Source: Caccovivens sp964594865 (lineage in GTDB: Bacteria > Bacillota > Clostridia > Christensenellales > UBA1242). Taken from it: a DNA stretch of 64,000 nt. Within the stretch, counting starts at the first letter, position 1. The number at the start of each line of letters is the position of its first letter. The notes under the pieces were generated by a model. It was not told the DNA's origin, ran no database searches, and saw only the letters and a list, made by a program, of their open reading frames with translations. The stretch is from assembly GCA_964594865.1 (NCBI GenBank), contig CAZQMZ010000005.1:1-64000 (forward strand), given 5' to 3'. Shown one piece after another: positions 51,955 to 60,600 of this stretch. Made by a program: the position numbers and the translations under genes.

Positions 51955-51989
51955 AAAAAGGATTAGATTTAATTCTAATCCTTTTTTTC
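51955..51989. terminator. Bidirectional terminator
   Basis: AAAAAGGATTAGA and TCTAATCCTTTTT form a perfect stem around a 6-nt loop. The zinc-ribbon membrane gene ends inside it. Confidence 0.85.
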
Positions 51990-52316
51990 TTCATCTATAT
52001 CTTCATAACACCAAACTTTTTTATTGCAATTAGGACATTTTAAATGTCTTTTTGTAAATGTATGCAATGAAAAAATTATTTCTGCTTTTGTAGGCTTAAA
52101 ATTTTGACGGCATTTAGGACAAATATAGTAATAATATTTAATTGCATAACAAGATACAATCAATATGATTATAAGTGATATAATTAATAAAATAGCAAAA
52201 ATAATGGTTAAAACAAATTCGTGAAAGCTGGCTGATAAGACAGTTCCCAAAATAAAAATTGCCATAAAGATAATTGAGACAACAAACATTATGTTAATTT
52301 TATTTTTTCTTTTCAT
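51975..52316 (-). CDS. Two-helix membrane protein with C-terminal zinc ribbon
   Basis: This 113-residue protein has hydrophobic segments at about 8-28 and 34-58, followed by a zinc ribbon with two CPxC knuckles, CPKC and CPNC, about 30 residues apart. AGGAGAG precedes the ATG. Such short membrane-anchored zinc ribbons are common in Bacillota and uncharacterised. A single-gene unit. Confidence 0.7.
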   Translation of the reverse strand: MKRKNKINIMFVVSIIFMAIFILGTVLSASFHEFVLTIIFAILLIISLIIILIVSCYAIKYYYYICPKCRQNFKPTKAEIIFSLHTFTKRHLKCPNCNKKVWCYEDIDEEKKD

Positions 52317-52592
52317 TAAAATCTCTCCTATCTTATCTTTAATTTATAAAAATTATATCATAAAATATAAGCATTTGTCCATTTTATTCAACTTTTGTTC
52401 AAGTAAATTACTATTTTGGTATTGGCGAACTACGAGAGAGTTCATTCATTTTTTTATGCCATTTTTCTATAATTGCAGTGTAGTTGGTAGCAAGACAAAT
52501 CTTAGAAAAAGTGCGGACGCTGTGTGATTTAATTTGGTGGCCATCTCACACTGTCCAACGAGACTGTTTATTTTTTGTCAAATTTGTGAAAA
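52317..52592. other. Intergenic region without a recognised feature
   Basis: This 276-bp stretch between two minus-strand genes has better GC content around 52490-52560 than typical spacers, but I find no gene. No terminator for glyS is obvious. Confidence 0.4.
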
Positions 52593-53987
52593 TCAAAACT
52601 TTATCTTTTCCGAAAAGTATTTCACAAGCTCACAGGTTTTCAAACGAATTTGTTGCATACTGTCGCGGTCGCGCACCGTCACGGTGTCATCTTCAAGGGT
52701 GTCGAAATCAACTGTCACGCAATAAGGAGTGCCAATTTCATCCTCACGGCGATATCGCTTTCCAATTGATCCGGCTTCGTCATAGTCACACATAAATTCT
52801 TTAGACAGGAGAGCATAGACTTCTCTTGCTTTTTCGGACAAGGTCTTTTGAAGTGGAAGAACGGCAACTTTATATGGTGCAATGGCTGGATGTAAATGAA
52901 GAACAACGCGTGTCTCACCATTTTCCAAACTCTCTTCATCATATGCCTCGCACAAAAGTGCCAAAGTAAGTCGGTCCGCGCCGATGGAATATTCAATGAC
53001 ATTCGGCAAAAATTTCTCATTTGTGACAGGGTCAAGATAGAGCATGCTTTTTCCGCTGAATTCTTGGTGACGAGAGAGATCCCATGTGGAGCGGTGATGT
53101 ATGCCATTCAATTCTTGCCAACCTATTGGGAAGAAATATTGAATGTCGCACGCAGCTTTGGCATAGTGAGCAAGTTTGTCGTGATCGTGGAGACGAAGAT
53201 GATTTTTGTCAACTCCCAAATCTTCAACAAACTTCATCGCTTCTTTTTTATATTCTTCATAGAAAGCCAAAGAGTCGTATTCTTTGCAAAACATTTGAAG
53301 TTCCATTTGTTCAAACTCAATTGTGCGGAAAAGGAAGTTCCCCGGAGTTATTTCATTTCGGAAAGATTTACCAACTTGGGCAATTGCAAACGGAACCTTG
53401 GCACGGGCACTTCTTTGAACATTGAGAAAATTGACATATTCGCCTTGACAAGTTTCTGGACGAAGATAGACAACATCTTTTTCTCCTTCCACTGTGCCAC
53501 GAGAAGTTTCGAACATAAGTTTAAATTGACGGATGTTTGTCCAATTGAAATTTCCGCAGTGTGGACATTTGACCTTGTGCTCGGCGATATATTTTTCCAT
53601 ATCCTCATTGCTCATGCCTTCGGCAGAAACAACACCTTTGGAATGTTCTTCAATCAAGTTGTCGGCACGAAAACGTTGTCTACAAGATTTGCAGTCCATC
53701 TTTGGATCAGAAAAGCTTGTTGTGTGTCCGCTGGCTTCCCAAACGCGCGGATTCATCAAAATGGCAGCGTCCACGCCATAGGTGTTTGGACTCTCTTGCA
53801 CAAACCTTTTCCACCAAGCACGTTTGACGTTGTTTTTAAGTTCAACACCAACAGGCCCAAAATCCCAAGTGTTTGCAAATCCGCCATAGATTTCGCTTCC
53901 CGGAAAAACAAATCCGCGTCCTTTGCAAAGGTTGATAATTTTGTCCATTGTTGCTTTTGTTTGCGTGTTTGAAGTTTCTTTTTTCAT
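52593..53987 (-). CDS. glyS: Glycyl-tRNA synthetase (single-chain)
   Basis: This class II synthetase charges tRNA-Gly as an alpha2 dimer. The N-terminus (GRGFVFPGSEIYGGFANTWDFGPVGVELKNN) is characteristic of the one-chain GlyRS type, not the alpha/beta GlyQS type. Cys pairs CKSC and CPHC suggest a zinc-binding insertion. RNEITPGNFLFRTIEFEQME is motif 2 and EYSIGADRLTLALL is motif 3. Length is 464 residues. The ATG at 53987 has AAGGAG; the frame runs further upstream through the T-box without a site. Confidence 0.96.
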   Translation of the reverse strand: MKKETSNTQTKATMDKIINLCKGRGFVFPGSEIYGGFANTWDFGPVGVELKNNVKRAWWKRFVQESPNTYGVDAAILMNPRVWEASGHTTSFSDPKMDCKSCRQRFRADNLIEEHSKGVVSAEGMSNEDMEKYIAEHKVKCPHCGNFNWTNIRQFKLMFETSRGTVEGEKDVVYLRPETCQGEYVNFLNVQRSARAKVPFAIAQVGKSFRNEITPGNFLFRTIEFEQMELQMFCKEYDSLAFYEEYKKEAMKFVEDLGVDKNHLRLHDHDKLAHYAKAACDIQYFFPIGWQELNGIHHRSTWDLSRHQEFSGKSMLYLDPVTNEKFLPNVIEYSIGADRLTLALLCEAYDEESLENGETRVVLHLHPAIAPYKVAVLPLQKTLSEKAREVYALLSKEFMCDYDEAGSIGKRYRREDEIGTPYCVTVDFDTLEDDTVTVRDRDSMQQIRLKTCELVKYFSEKIKF

Positions 53988-54004
53988 ATTTTTTCTCCTT
54001 TTAA

Positions 54005-54160
54005 ATTGCTTTCGCATAGAAAATAAAAAAGCCCTATGCACCATTTGCATAGGGGCGACTGTTAAACCGCTGTTCCACCCTATTTCGTGAAAACTCACCT
54101 CATTGAATGTCTTTACGCCGACACGCGTTCGCTGTTGGAGTTGCCAATTCCGTCATCGCT
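54005..54160 (-). promoter_or_regulatory. Short T-box leader controlling glyS
   Basis: Reading the minus strand, AGGGTGGAACAGCG (54082-54069) is a T-box sequence and is preceded by a small hairpin (GTGAGTTTTCAC). CCCTATGCA/TGCATAGGG with a T run (about 54050-54025) is the terminator. The promoter TTGACA-18-TATAAT (54196-54167) places the start near 54160, so only about 78 nt precede the T-box. A GGC triplet near 54120 could be the Gly specifier. No standard Stem I with an AGTA motif fits, so Stem I is very reduced. Confidence 0.75.
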
Positions 54161-54249
54161 ATCTTTATTATACTTTAAGAAACAAAATTTTGTCAAGTAA
54201 TTTTTTTCGTAAACCAAACAAAAAAATTAAAAAATTCGCAAAATAAGTA

Positions 54250-54278
54250 TTGATTTATTTCTAAAATTGTTGTATAAT
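54250..54278 (+). promoter_or_regulatory. Promoter of the 54300 gene
   Basis: TTGATT (54250-54255), a 17-bp spacer and TATAAT (54273-54278). Confidence 0.75.
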
Positions 54279-54299
54279 CAAAAAATCAAGGAGAAAAAA

Positions 54300-54812
54300 A
54301 TGGAAAAACAAGAAAAAAAAGAAATTTCAGTAGCAAGAAAATTTAACAATTTAATTGCGCCAATTCAAGACTCCAATAACGGATCTTTAAGGATGTTTGC
54401 TGCGGAGATAAAAACTTTTGGATACACTTCTCATGAGAAAAAGGGAAATCATGATATCTATTACAACATCATAAAAAAGTACGACGAAAATTATCAGCCA
54501 GAGCGATTGTTTCAAGCACTCTCTTTTTCTAAAGAAGGAAACCGATTTATTATTTCTTTGGATAAATATAACATCGGTTTTGGAGGGCAAAAAACATTAA
54601 GATCAAAACAAGTGTTGACAGCAGTGAAAGAAAAGGAAGGGTATTATTGTTCATATGACATTTCAACATACAGAAAAAATGTTGGAACGGCAAAAATAGT
54701 GACCAAGACAGAGCGCACTCTCACTTTTCCAATCGACAAAGACAAAAAAGTTGGAGAAGTAAACCTTCGCTTAACAAAATTTGAAACTGACAAAAATGGA
54801 AGAGTGTTATAA
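54300..54812 (+). CDS. Unknown soluble protein (170 aa)
   Basis: I do not recognise this protein. It has no signal peptide, membrane segment or Cys cluster. It is Lys-rich, with alternating basic and hydrophobic beta-like segments (RLFQALSFSKEGNRFIISLDKYNIGFGG) and a basic N-terminus, which could fit nucleic-acid binding, though this is inference. The gene is well supported: consensus promoter, CAAGGAG site and an immediate terminator. It is a single-gene unit. Confidence 0.65.
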   Translation: MEKQEKKEISVARKFNNLIAPIQDSNNGSLRMFAAEIKTFGYTSHEKKGNHDIYYNIIKKYDENYQPERLFQALSFSKEGNRFIISLDKYNIGFGGQKTLRSKQVLTAVKEKEGYYCSYDISTYRKNVGTAKIVTKTERTLTFPIDKDKKVGEVNLRLTKFETDKNGRVL

Positions 54813-54838
54813 AAAAAACGCTGAAAAGCGTTTTTTTT
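54812..54838. terminator. Bidirectional terminator
   Basis: AAAAAACGCT and AGCGTTTTTT pair around GAAA between the convergent 54300 gene and the ABC-F gene. Confidence 0.85.
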
Positions 54839-54860
54839 GTTGAATAAGATTTTTTGAAAA

Positions 54861-56441
54861 TTATACTTTATATTTTTCCATGTATTCTTCATATGTCATC
54901 TGTTTGTCGATGATTGTGTTTTCGTCCACAATGTCAATGATTCTGTTGGCGACCGTTTCGATGATTTCTTGGTCACCGGTGGCAAACAACATGGAGCCCT
55001 TAAAGTTTATCATTCCTTTGTTGAGAGAAGTGATGCTTTCAAGGTCAAGGTGGTTGGTTGGTTCGTCAAGAATAAGAAAATTTCCGCTTTCAAGCATGAT
55101 TTTTGCCAACATACAACGCACTTTTTCACCGCCAGAAAGAACACTCACTTCTTTCAAACTTTCTTCACCAGAAAAGAGCATGCGTCCCAGCCAGCCTCGG
55201 ACATAACTTTCTGTTTTATCCTTGGAAAACTGCCTAAGCCAATCAACGATTGACAGGTGACAGTTGTCGAAATATTCGCGATTGTCTTGTGGGAGATAGG
55301 AACAATTGATTGTTTTTCCAAATCGGAAAGTTCCACTGTCCGCTTCTTCTTTGCCAGCCAAAATATTGAACAAAGTTGTCAAGACAAGAGAATTTGATGA
55401 CAAAAAGACGATTTTCTGGTCTTTTTCCACGGTAAAAGACAAGTTTTTGAACATACCTTTCTTTGAAAGATTTTCCACTTTCAAAATTTCTTTGCCAATT
55501 TCTTGTTCAAACTTGAAATCGACATATGGATATTTTCGTGAAGATGGCTTGAAATCATCCAATGTCAACTTTTCCAATTCTTTCTTTCGACTTGTGGCTT
55601 GTTTTGATTTGGAAGCATTTGCAGAGAAGCGTGCAATAAAGTCTTTGAGTTCTTTGGCGCGTTGTTCTGCTTTTTTGTTTTGATCGCGTGCCTGACGAGC
55701 CAAAAGTTGACTTGTCTCATACCAAAAATCATAGTTTCCCAAATACATATTGATTTCACCAAAATCTACATCGCAGATGTGAGTGCAGACTTTGTTCAAG
55801 AAATGTCGGTTGTGCGAAACAATGATGACAATATTTTCAAAATCCAAGAGAAAATTTTCCAGCCAACGAATTGTTTTAAAGTCCAAATTGTTTGTCGGTT
55901 CATCCAAAATCAAAATGTCTGGATTTCCAAAAAGTGCTTGCGCCAAAAGAACTTTGACTTTCAATTTTGCGTCAAGCGAAGACATGAGTTCATAGAAATA
56001 TTTCTCATCGACGCCCAAATTTTGAAGCAAGGTCTTTGCTTCACTGTCCGCTTCCCAACCACCGAGTTCGGCGAATTCTGTTTCCAATTCTCCTGCGCGA
56101 AGTCCATCTGCTTCGGTGAAGTCAGCTTTGGAATAGAGAGCATCTTTCTCTTTTTGGATTTCCATAAGTCTTTTGTGTCCCAAAAGAACGGTGTCCAAAA
56201 CGGGTTCGTTGTCATATTTGTTTTGGTTTTGCTCCAAAACGGACATACGTTCACCAGGTGTGATGACAATTTCGCCGGTGTTTGGCTCGATTTCACCTGT
56301 CAAAATTTTCAAAAAAGTCGATTTGCCAGCACCGTTTGCACCGATTATGCCATAACAATTCCCTTTGGTGAATTTCAAATTGACTTCTTTATATAATGTG
56401 CGTCCGCCAAAAGAAAGCGAAACATTGACTGCTTGTATCAT
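54861..56441 (-). CDS. ABC-F family ATPase (YkpA/YbiT-like) with degenerate second domain
   Basis: ABC-F proteins are soluble twin-ATPase factors that act on ribosomes. Here the first nucleotide-binding domain has GANGAGKST and LILDEPTNNLD. Its signature is degenerate (SSLDAKLKVKVLLAQALF), as in the YkpA group. The linker follows at about 235-320. In the second domain the signature LSGGEKVRCML and LILDEPTNHLD are intact, but Walker A reads LSSNSLVLTT without GK(S/T), and the switch-His region reads TGDQE where SHD is usual. Length is 526 residues. Its ATG overlaps the stop of the upstream gene (ATGA), so the two are translationally coupled. Confidence 0.9.
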   Translation of the reverse strand: MIQAVNVSLSFGGRTLYKEVNLKFTKGNCYGIIGANGAGKSTFLKILTGEIEPNTGEIVITPGERMSVLEQNQNKYDNEPVLDTVLLGHKRLMEIQKEKDALYSKADFTEADGLRAGELETEFAELGGWEADSEAKTLLQNLGVDEKYFYELMSSLDAKLKVKVLLAQALFGNPDILILDEPTNNLDFKTIRWLENFLLDFENIVIIVSHNRHFLNKVCTHICDVDFGEINMYLGNYDFWYETSQLLARQARDQNKKAEQRAKELKDFIARFSANASKSKQATSRKKELEKLTLDDFKPSSRKYPYVDFKFEQEIGKEILKVENLSKKGMFKNLSFTVEKDQKIVFLSSNSLVLTTLFNILAGKEEADSGTFRFGKTINCSYLPQDNREYFDNCHLSIVDWLRQFSKDKTESYVRGWLGRMLFSGEESLKEVSVLSGGEKVRCMLAKIMLESGNFLILDEPTNHLDLESITSLNKGMINFKGSMLFATGDQEIIETVANRIIDIVDENTIIDKQMTYEEYMEKYKV

Positions 56442-57166
56442 CTTTTCTCCTTAACATTTTCGGTTTTTGTTTTCTTGATTTCTTCGCGAAATTTCTTTAT
56501 TTCGCGGTCTTTTTTGATTTTTTGCGCATTTTTTGCATTTTTTTCGATGATTTTTCGGTTAATTTTGAGATTTTTTGCGTTTATCAAATTGTTTTCAGCA
56601 TCAAGTGCATCTTTTTCCAATTTGCGATTGTTGTTGGTTTCAAGAAGTTTTTGTTTTTGAGAATAGGAAACTTTATATTTTTTCTCCAAGTCACTCAAAA
56701 CTTCATCAATATTGAAGTTTTCTTCAAAAAGATTGTCAAGAAGTTGCCCAAGAACAGGGTCAAGATTATAGAGTTCTTGATAAGAAGCTGCTTCATCAAA
56801 TGTAAAACTTCGAAAATCTTTCAAAATCATTTCTGTCAAAACAATTCTCATATTGAAATATAAATGAAGCTTTTCGGCAAACTTTTTCGAAAATTTCTCA
56901 TCAAAATCGCATTTTTTGACAATTTTTTGACAATTTTTCAATGAAATTTTGAAATGCTTTTTAATTTTTTTCTTCTCTTCATTGATGAAATGTGGAAAAA
57001 TGTTTTCTTCAACCATTTGCGAAAGGGTCAATTTTTCTTTGATGATCTCTTTGGTTAAAGTGAAATTTTTCGGCAACGGAGAAGATCCCGACAATCGATA
57101 AATTTTGGCAAGCCTTTGATTTGTCAGGTTGAGATAGTTATAAATATCAAAATTCGTCATTTTCAT
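56438..57166 (-). CDS. Unknown Lys-rich helical protein upstream of the ABC-F gene
   Basis: This 242-residue protein is not recognised. It is strongly basic and Lys/Asn-rich, mostly helical, with a coiled-coil C-terminus from about residue 165 (KLEKDALDAENNLINAKNLKINRKIIEKN). There is no signal peptide or membrane segment. I place the start at 57166 (MKMTNFDIYNYLNLTN): TATAAT ends 6 bp before it, with TTGACT 17 bp further upstream, so upstream codons are not transcribed. It overlaps the ABC-F start by 4 bp. The tight coupling suggests a shared role, possibly around ribosomes or RNA. Confidence 0.6.
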   Translation of the reverse strand: MKMTNFDIYNYLNLTNQRLAKIYRLSGSSPLPKNFTLTKEIIKEKLTLSQMVEENIFPHFINEEKKKIKKHFKISLKNCQKIVKKCDFDEKFSKKFAEKLHLYFNMRIVLTEMILKDFRSFTFDEAASYQELYNLDPVLGQLLDNLFEENFNIDEVLSDLEKKYKVSYSQKQKLLETNNNRKLEKDALDAENNLINAKNLKINRKIIEKNAKNAQKIKKDREIKKFREEIKKTKTENVKEKR

Positions 57167-57172
57167 GTTTTT

Positions 57173-57201
57173 ATTATAAATGATAGAGAAGAAAAAGTCA
57201 A
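57173..57201 (-). promoter_or_regulatory. Promoter of the 57166 gene and ABC-F operon, predicted leaderless
   Basis: TTGACT (57201-57196), a 17-bp spacer and TATAAT (57178-57173) lie upstream, followed by AAAAAC and the ATG. Confidence 0.75.
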
Positions 57202-57271
57202 CCCAAAAGATATTTAAAGTTGAACAATCTTTATTTTTTGTAAATTTGACAAAAACAACTTTAATATTCAA

Positions 57272-57602
57272 AAAAAATAAGAATAAATGCTTAAAAAATA
57301 AAAAACAACAAAAAAAATAATAGAAAAATAATAAAAAATAATAAAAAATAATAAAAAATGATAAAAAAGTGGTAAAAAAATATTTTTTGATATTTTTTAA
57401 TTTTTTTCTTCACATATTTTATCTTTTGATATTATGGAATTTTCGAGATTTTTGCGATATTTTTTATTTAATATTTTTTTAAAAAAAATAAAAAAACAAA
57501 AAAGCTGTAAATTTTGTCAATTTGCTTGATAAAAAAAGATTAAAAATGTTACAATATTTTTGTTAAATTATTTATAATAAATATAAAGAGTTGAGGTGTT
57601 TG
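57272..57602. repeat. AT-rich intergenic DNA with AATAATAAAAA tandem repeats
   Basis: About 57315-57370 holds four to five copies of a 10-nt unit close to ATAATAAAAA. The rest is AT-rich. TTACAA (57549) and TATAAT (57573-57578) near the right end may be the promoter of the giant gene. Confidence 0.5.
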
Positions 57603-60600
57603 ATGAAAAGAAGAAGACAAGTGCTTAAACTTTGGGTGGCAGTCTTGTTGACATTTGTTGGCATTTTGGCAATTGCCGGTGGCACTGTGTTGGCTCTCTA
57701 TTTCATGGGCAAACTTTCGGACGAGGTGGTTGAGCCGGGAAGCAACTCGCTCAGTTTCACCGAATTGGATGAGAACGAAATGGGATACCTTGACTTTTCA
57801 ATCGATGACACTTATTATTACAACGTTGCCGGCGACTTTGAGATGACAATCAATTGTTCCACAGAAGGTGTGACGGTGACAAATGTGACTCTCAGTCTTG
57901 CGAACTCTATAAACGACTCAACTCTTCCAGCTGGATACATAACAGACGGCATCATCACGATTCCACAACAAGTGACACTCAACGAGTCTTTCACTGTGAC
58001 GGTCAACCGACTTGAAGATTACACAGTTGTTGGTGGGGTTTCAATAATCACGGCTGTGTCTGATGGATACCTTGCAAACAGACTTACGGCAATCATCTCT
58101 GTCGACGTGCCTGCAACAAACATTGTGGCATATGTCAGTGGTTCTTCAAACACAGAAGGAACGCAAAATGTTGTGATTGGAACAGATTTCTATCTTGAAA
58201 CAGAATTCACTCCAACGGCAAGCAAATATTTGTTCTCTGACACAACAACCGAAAAGACAATTTTTTATGTTGTTCCAAACAATTTGGAAATCGACTATGA
58301 AACAGGAAAATTCACCGCAAACACAAGTGGAACATACACAATTCAGGTGTATGCTTTTTCCAATTCTTATTATCAAAAAGTTTTTCTGGACGCGAACGGC
58401 AATTTGGACGCCGAAGAACTCAACAATGCTGCAATCACATATTTCAACTCGAATCCAGAAGTTTATGTTTCCACCACTGTCACCATTGAAGTGGGCGATG
58501 TGGAAGTGACAGATTTGCGCGTATCGACAAATTCTTTTGATGTGACTGCTGACACAAAATATGTTCTCACAGCCAACTCAACAAACGGAAATGGTTCGCT
58601 TGGTTTGAGTGTGCTTGTTGGAGTTGACAATTTCTCTTCTTTGTATGGAAGAGCGGCAATCAAAGTGACAAGTGACGACATCACCATTGTTGGCGGAAAA
58701 GTCATCAAAGTGACTGTGGACGAAACAGGAAGTGTGCTTGAAATCACACAAGAAAACTATGACAGCACAAAAAGTTATGTTTCAACTTCAACAGAGATCT
58801 ATTACATCCAACCAAACACTTCACCAAGGGAATATGCTGACTATTATTGGCAGATAACTTCCAGCGAAGAGTGCTCTGTGACAACAAGTGTCAACTATTT
58901 CTATCAAGATTCTTTTGGTCAATGGCAGATGTTTCTAGGTTTTGAAAACGAAAAAACGATCACTTTCAATGTGACAGTAAGCACAAGTGAAATAAGTCCT
59001 TCTTGGCTTGACTCAGACATTATTTTGGAAATTGATTACACTCAAGAACAAGAGACAATCAAGGCGGATGTTGACTTGTCGACATATTTGGCTGAAGTGA
59101 GCTCTTCAAACATATACACAAGAGTGGTCTATTTCCTTTTGGATGACAGCACTTCGGACACCGGTTCCCTTGACAACAGCATCACAGAAATCTTCAACGT
59201 CAAAGCGGGAGTGACATACGGTGGTCTTTCAATTGGAAACACATACAACACATCGGGCAGTTACACTCTTTATGAAATTGAAGGCACAGTTTTGACAGCA
59301 CTGAAAGCATATTCTTCAGGTTCGGTCAAAGTTGTGGCGGTGATTGTCAAGACGGATGCCGACGGCAATATTGTGTATGACGAAGACGGCAAGTATATCA
59401 TAATCAACATGTCTCGTGCAAAAGTTGTGACAGTGAACAGTTTGCTTTCCATATATAATATGTCAGCAACCTTCACTCTCACAGAAGAAGAAGAATACAG
59501 AGTAGAATCAAATACGGGGATAACATATTATCTTCCTGCGTTTAATCTCAACGAAGACGGCTCACAAAAAACAATGATCTCTTTCACTTTGGAATTGACT
59601 GTCAACACTTCCACTGATGTTGAAAACTTGATCACGGCATATAGGGACGGAAACTTGACAGTGGATTGCTATTATGACGGAGCGGTTGTTGAATACATCA
59701 CTTTGGAATCTTTGACACATCAAAGCACTGAAGGGAATGTGGCAACTTTCACAGGAGAACTGAAAATTGACGAAACTTATTGTTTGAACAATCGTTCAAC
59801 TTTGCAACATGGCCTTGAAATATATTTCCGACTTACTTACGACAACGGAACAACAGAAAGAACTTCTTTGGTGACCAACGCGAACAATGCAAATGTTTAT
59901 ACAATTGTTTTGTATTCTCCTGTTCCAACTGCTTTGACAGGGGCTTATGAAGAGACTGAAGAATATTTGAATTCCGTAGTTTCTGCAACCGTCACCACCA
60001 GTGGTGTGTCAATCACTTGGGGCAATAATAACATTTCTTCCATCGACGCTCTCAACCTTCTCTTGACATTCACAATGACTGACCAATATGGTTTTACAAT
60101 CGATCCAAATGACGGGCTGTATGACATTCAATTTTCTGAAAACAGTTCATCAACCAATGTTTTGGGCTTCAACTCTTCCAACAATGCAATCATCAGTTTT
60201 TCTGCTGGAACAGAAGTTTCAACACAGTTGATTGTCAGCATTGTTGACCAAAAAACAAACAGCACAGTCACGGGTGACAATTTGACAAAAACAATCAATT
60301 TTGAAGTTGACAGTGAAGGCGTTTCTTTGATTCGAATAACTCCATCAGACGAAATTCTTTCATCGGGCGGGTATGGTTTTACCGACGCTTTAAGCACATC
60401 CGCTGTGACCATTTCAAGATATGTCAGAAGTGGAGACACTGAAACTCTTGCAAACATACTTCAAGTTTACACCGGCACAACGAGTGGAGGTTCTCTTGTC
60501 GAAAGTCTTATGTTCCAGCTGAACTTGTCGCGATATTCCAGCACAAATCAAGCCCAACTTTTGAAAATGGTGACATTCTATGACTCCAACGGCGGTGTAA

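Noticed and set aside
52896..53972. 358-codon plus-strand ORF opposite glyS
   Set aside because: Antisense shadow of glyS without translation signals or recognisable motifs.
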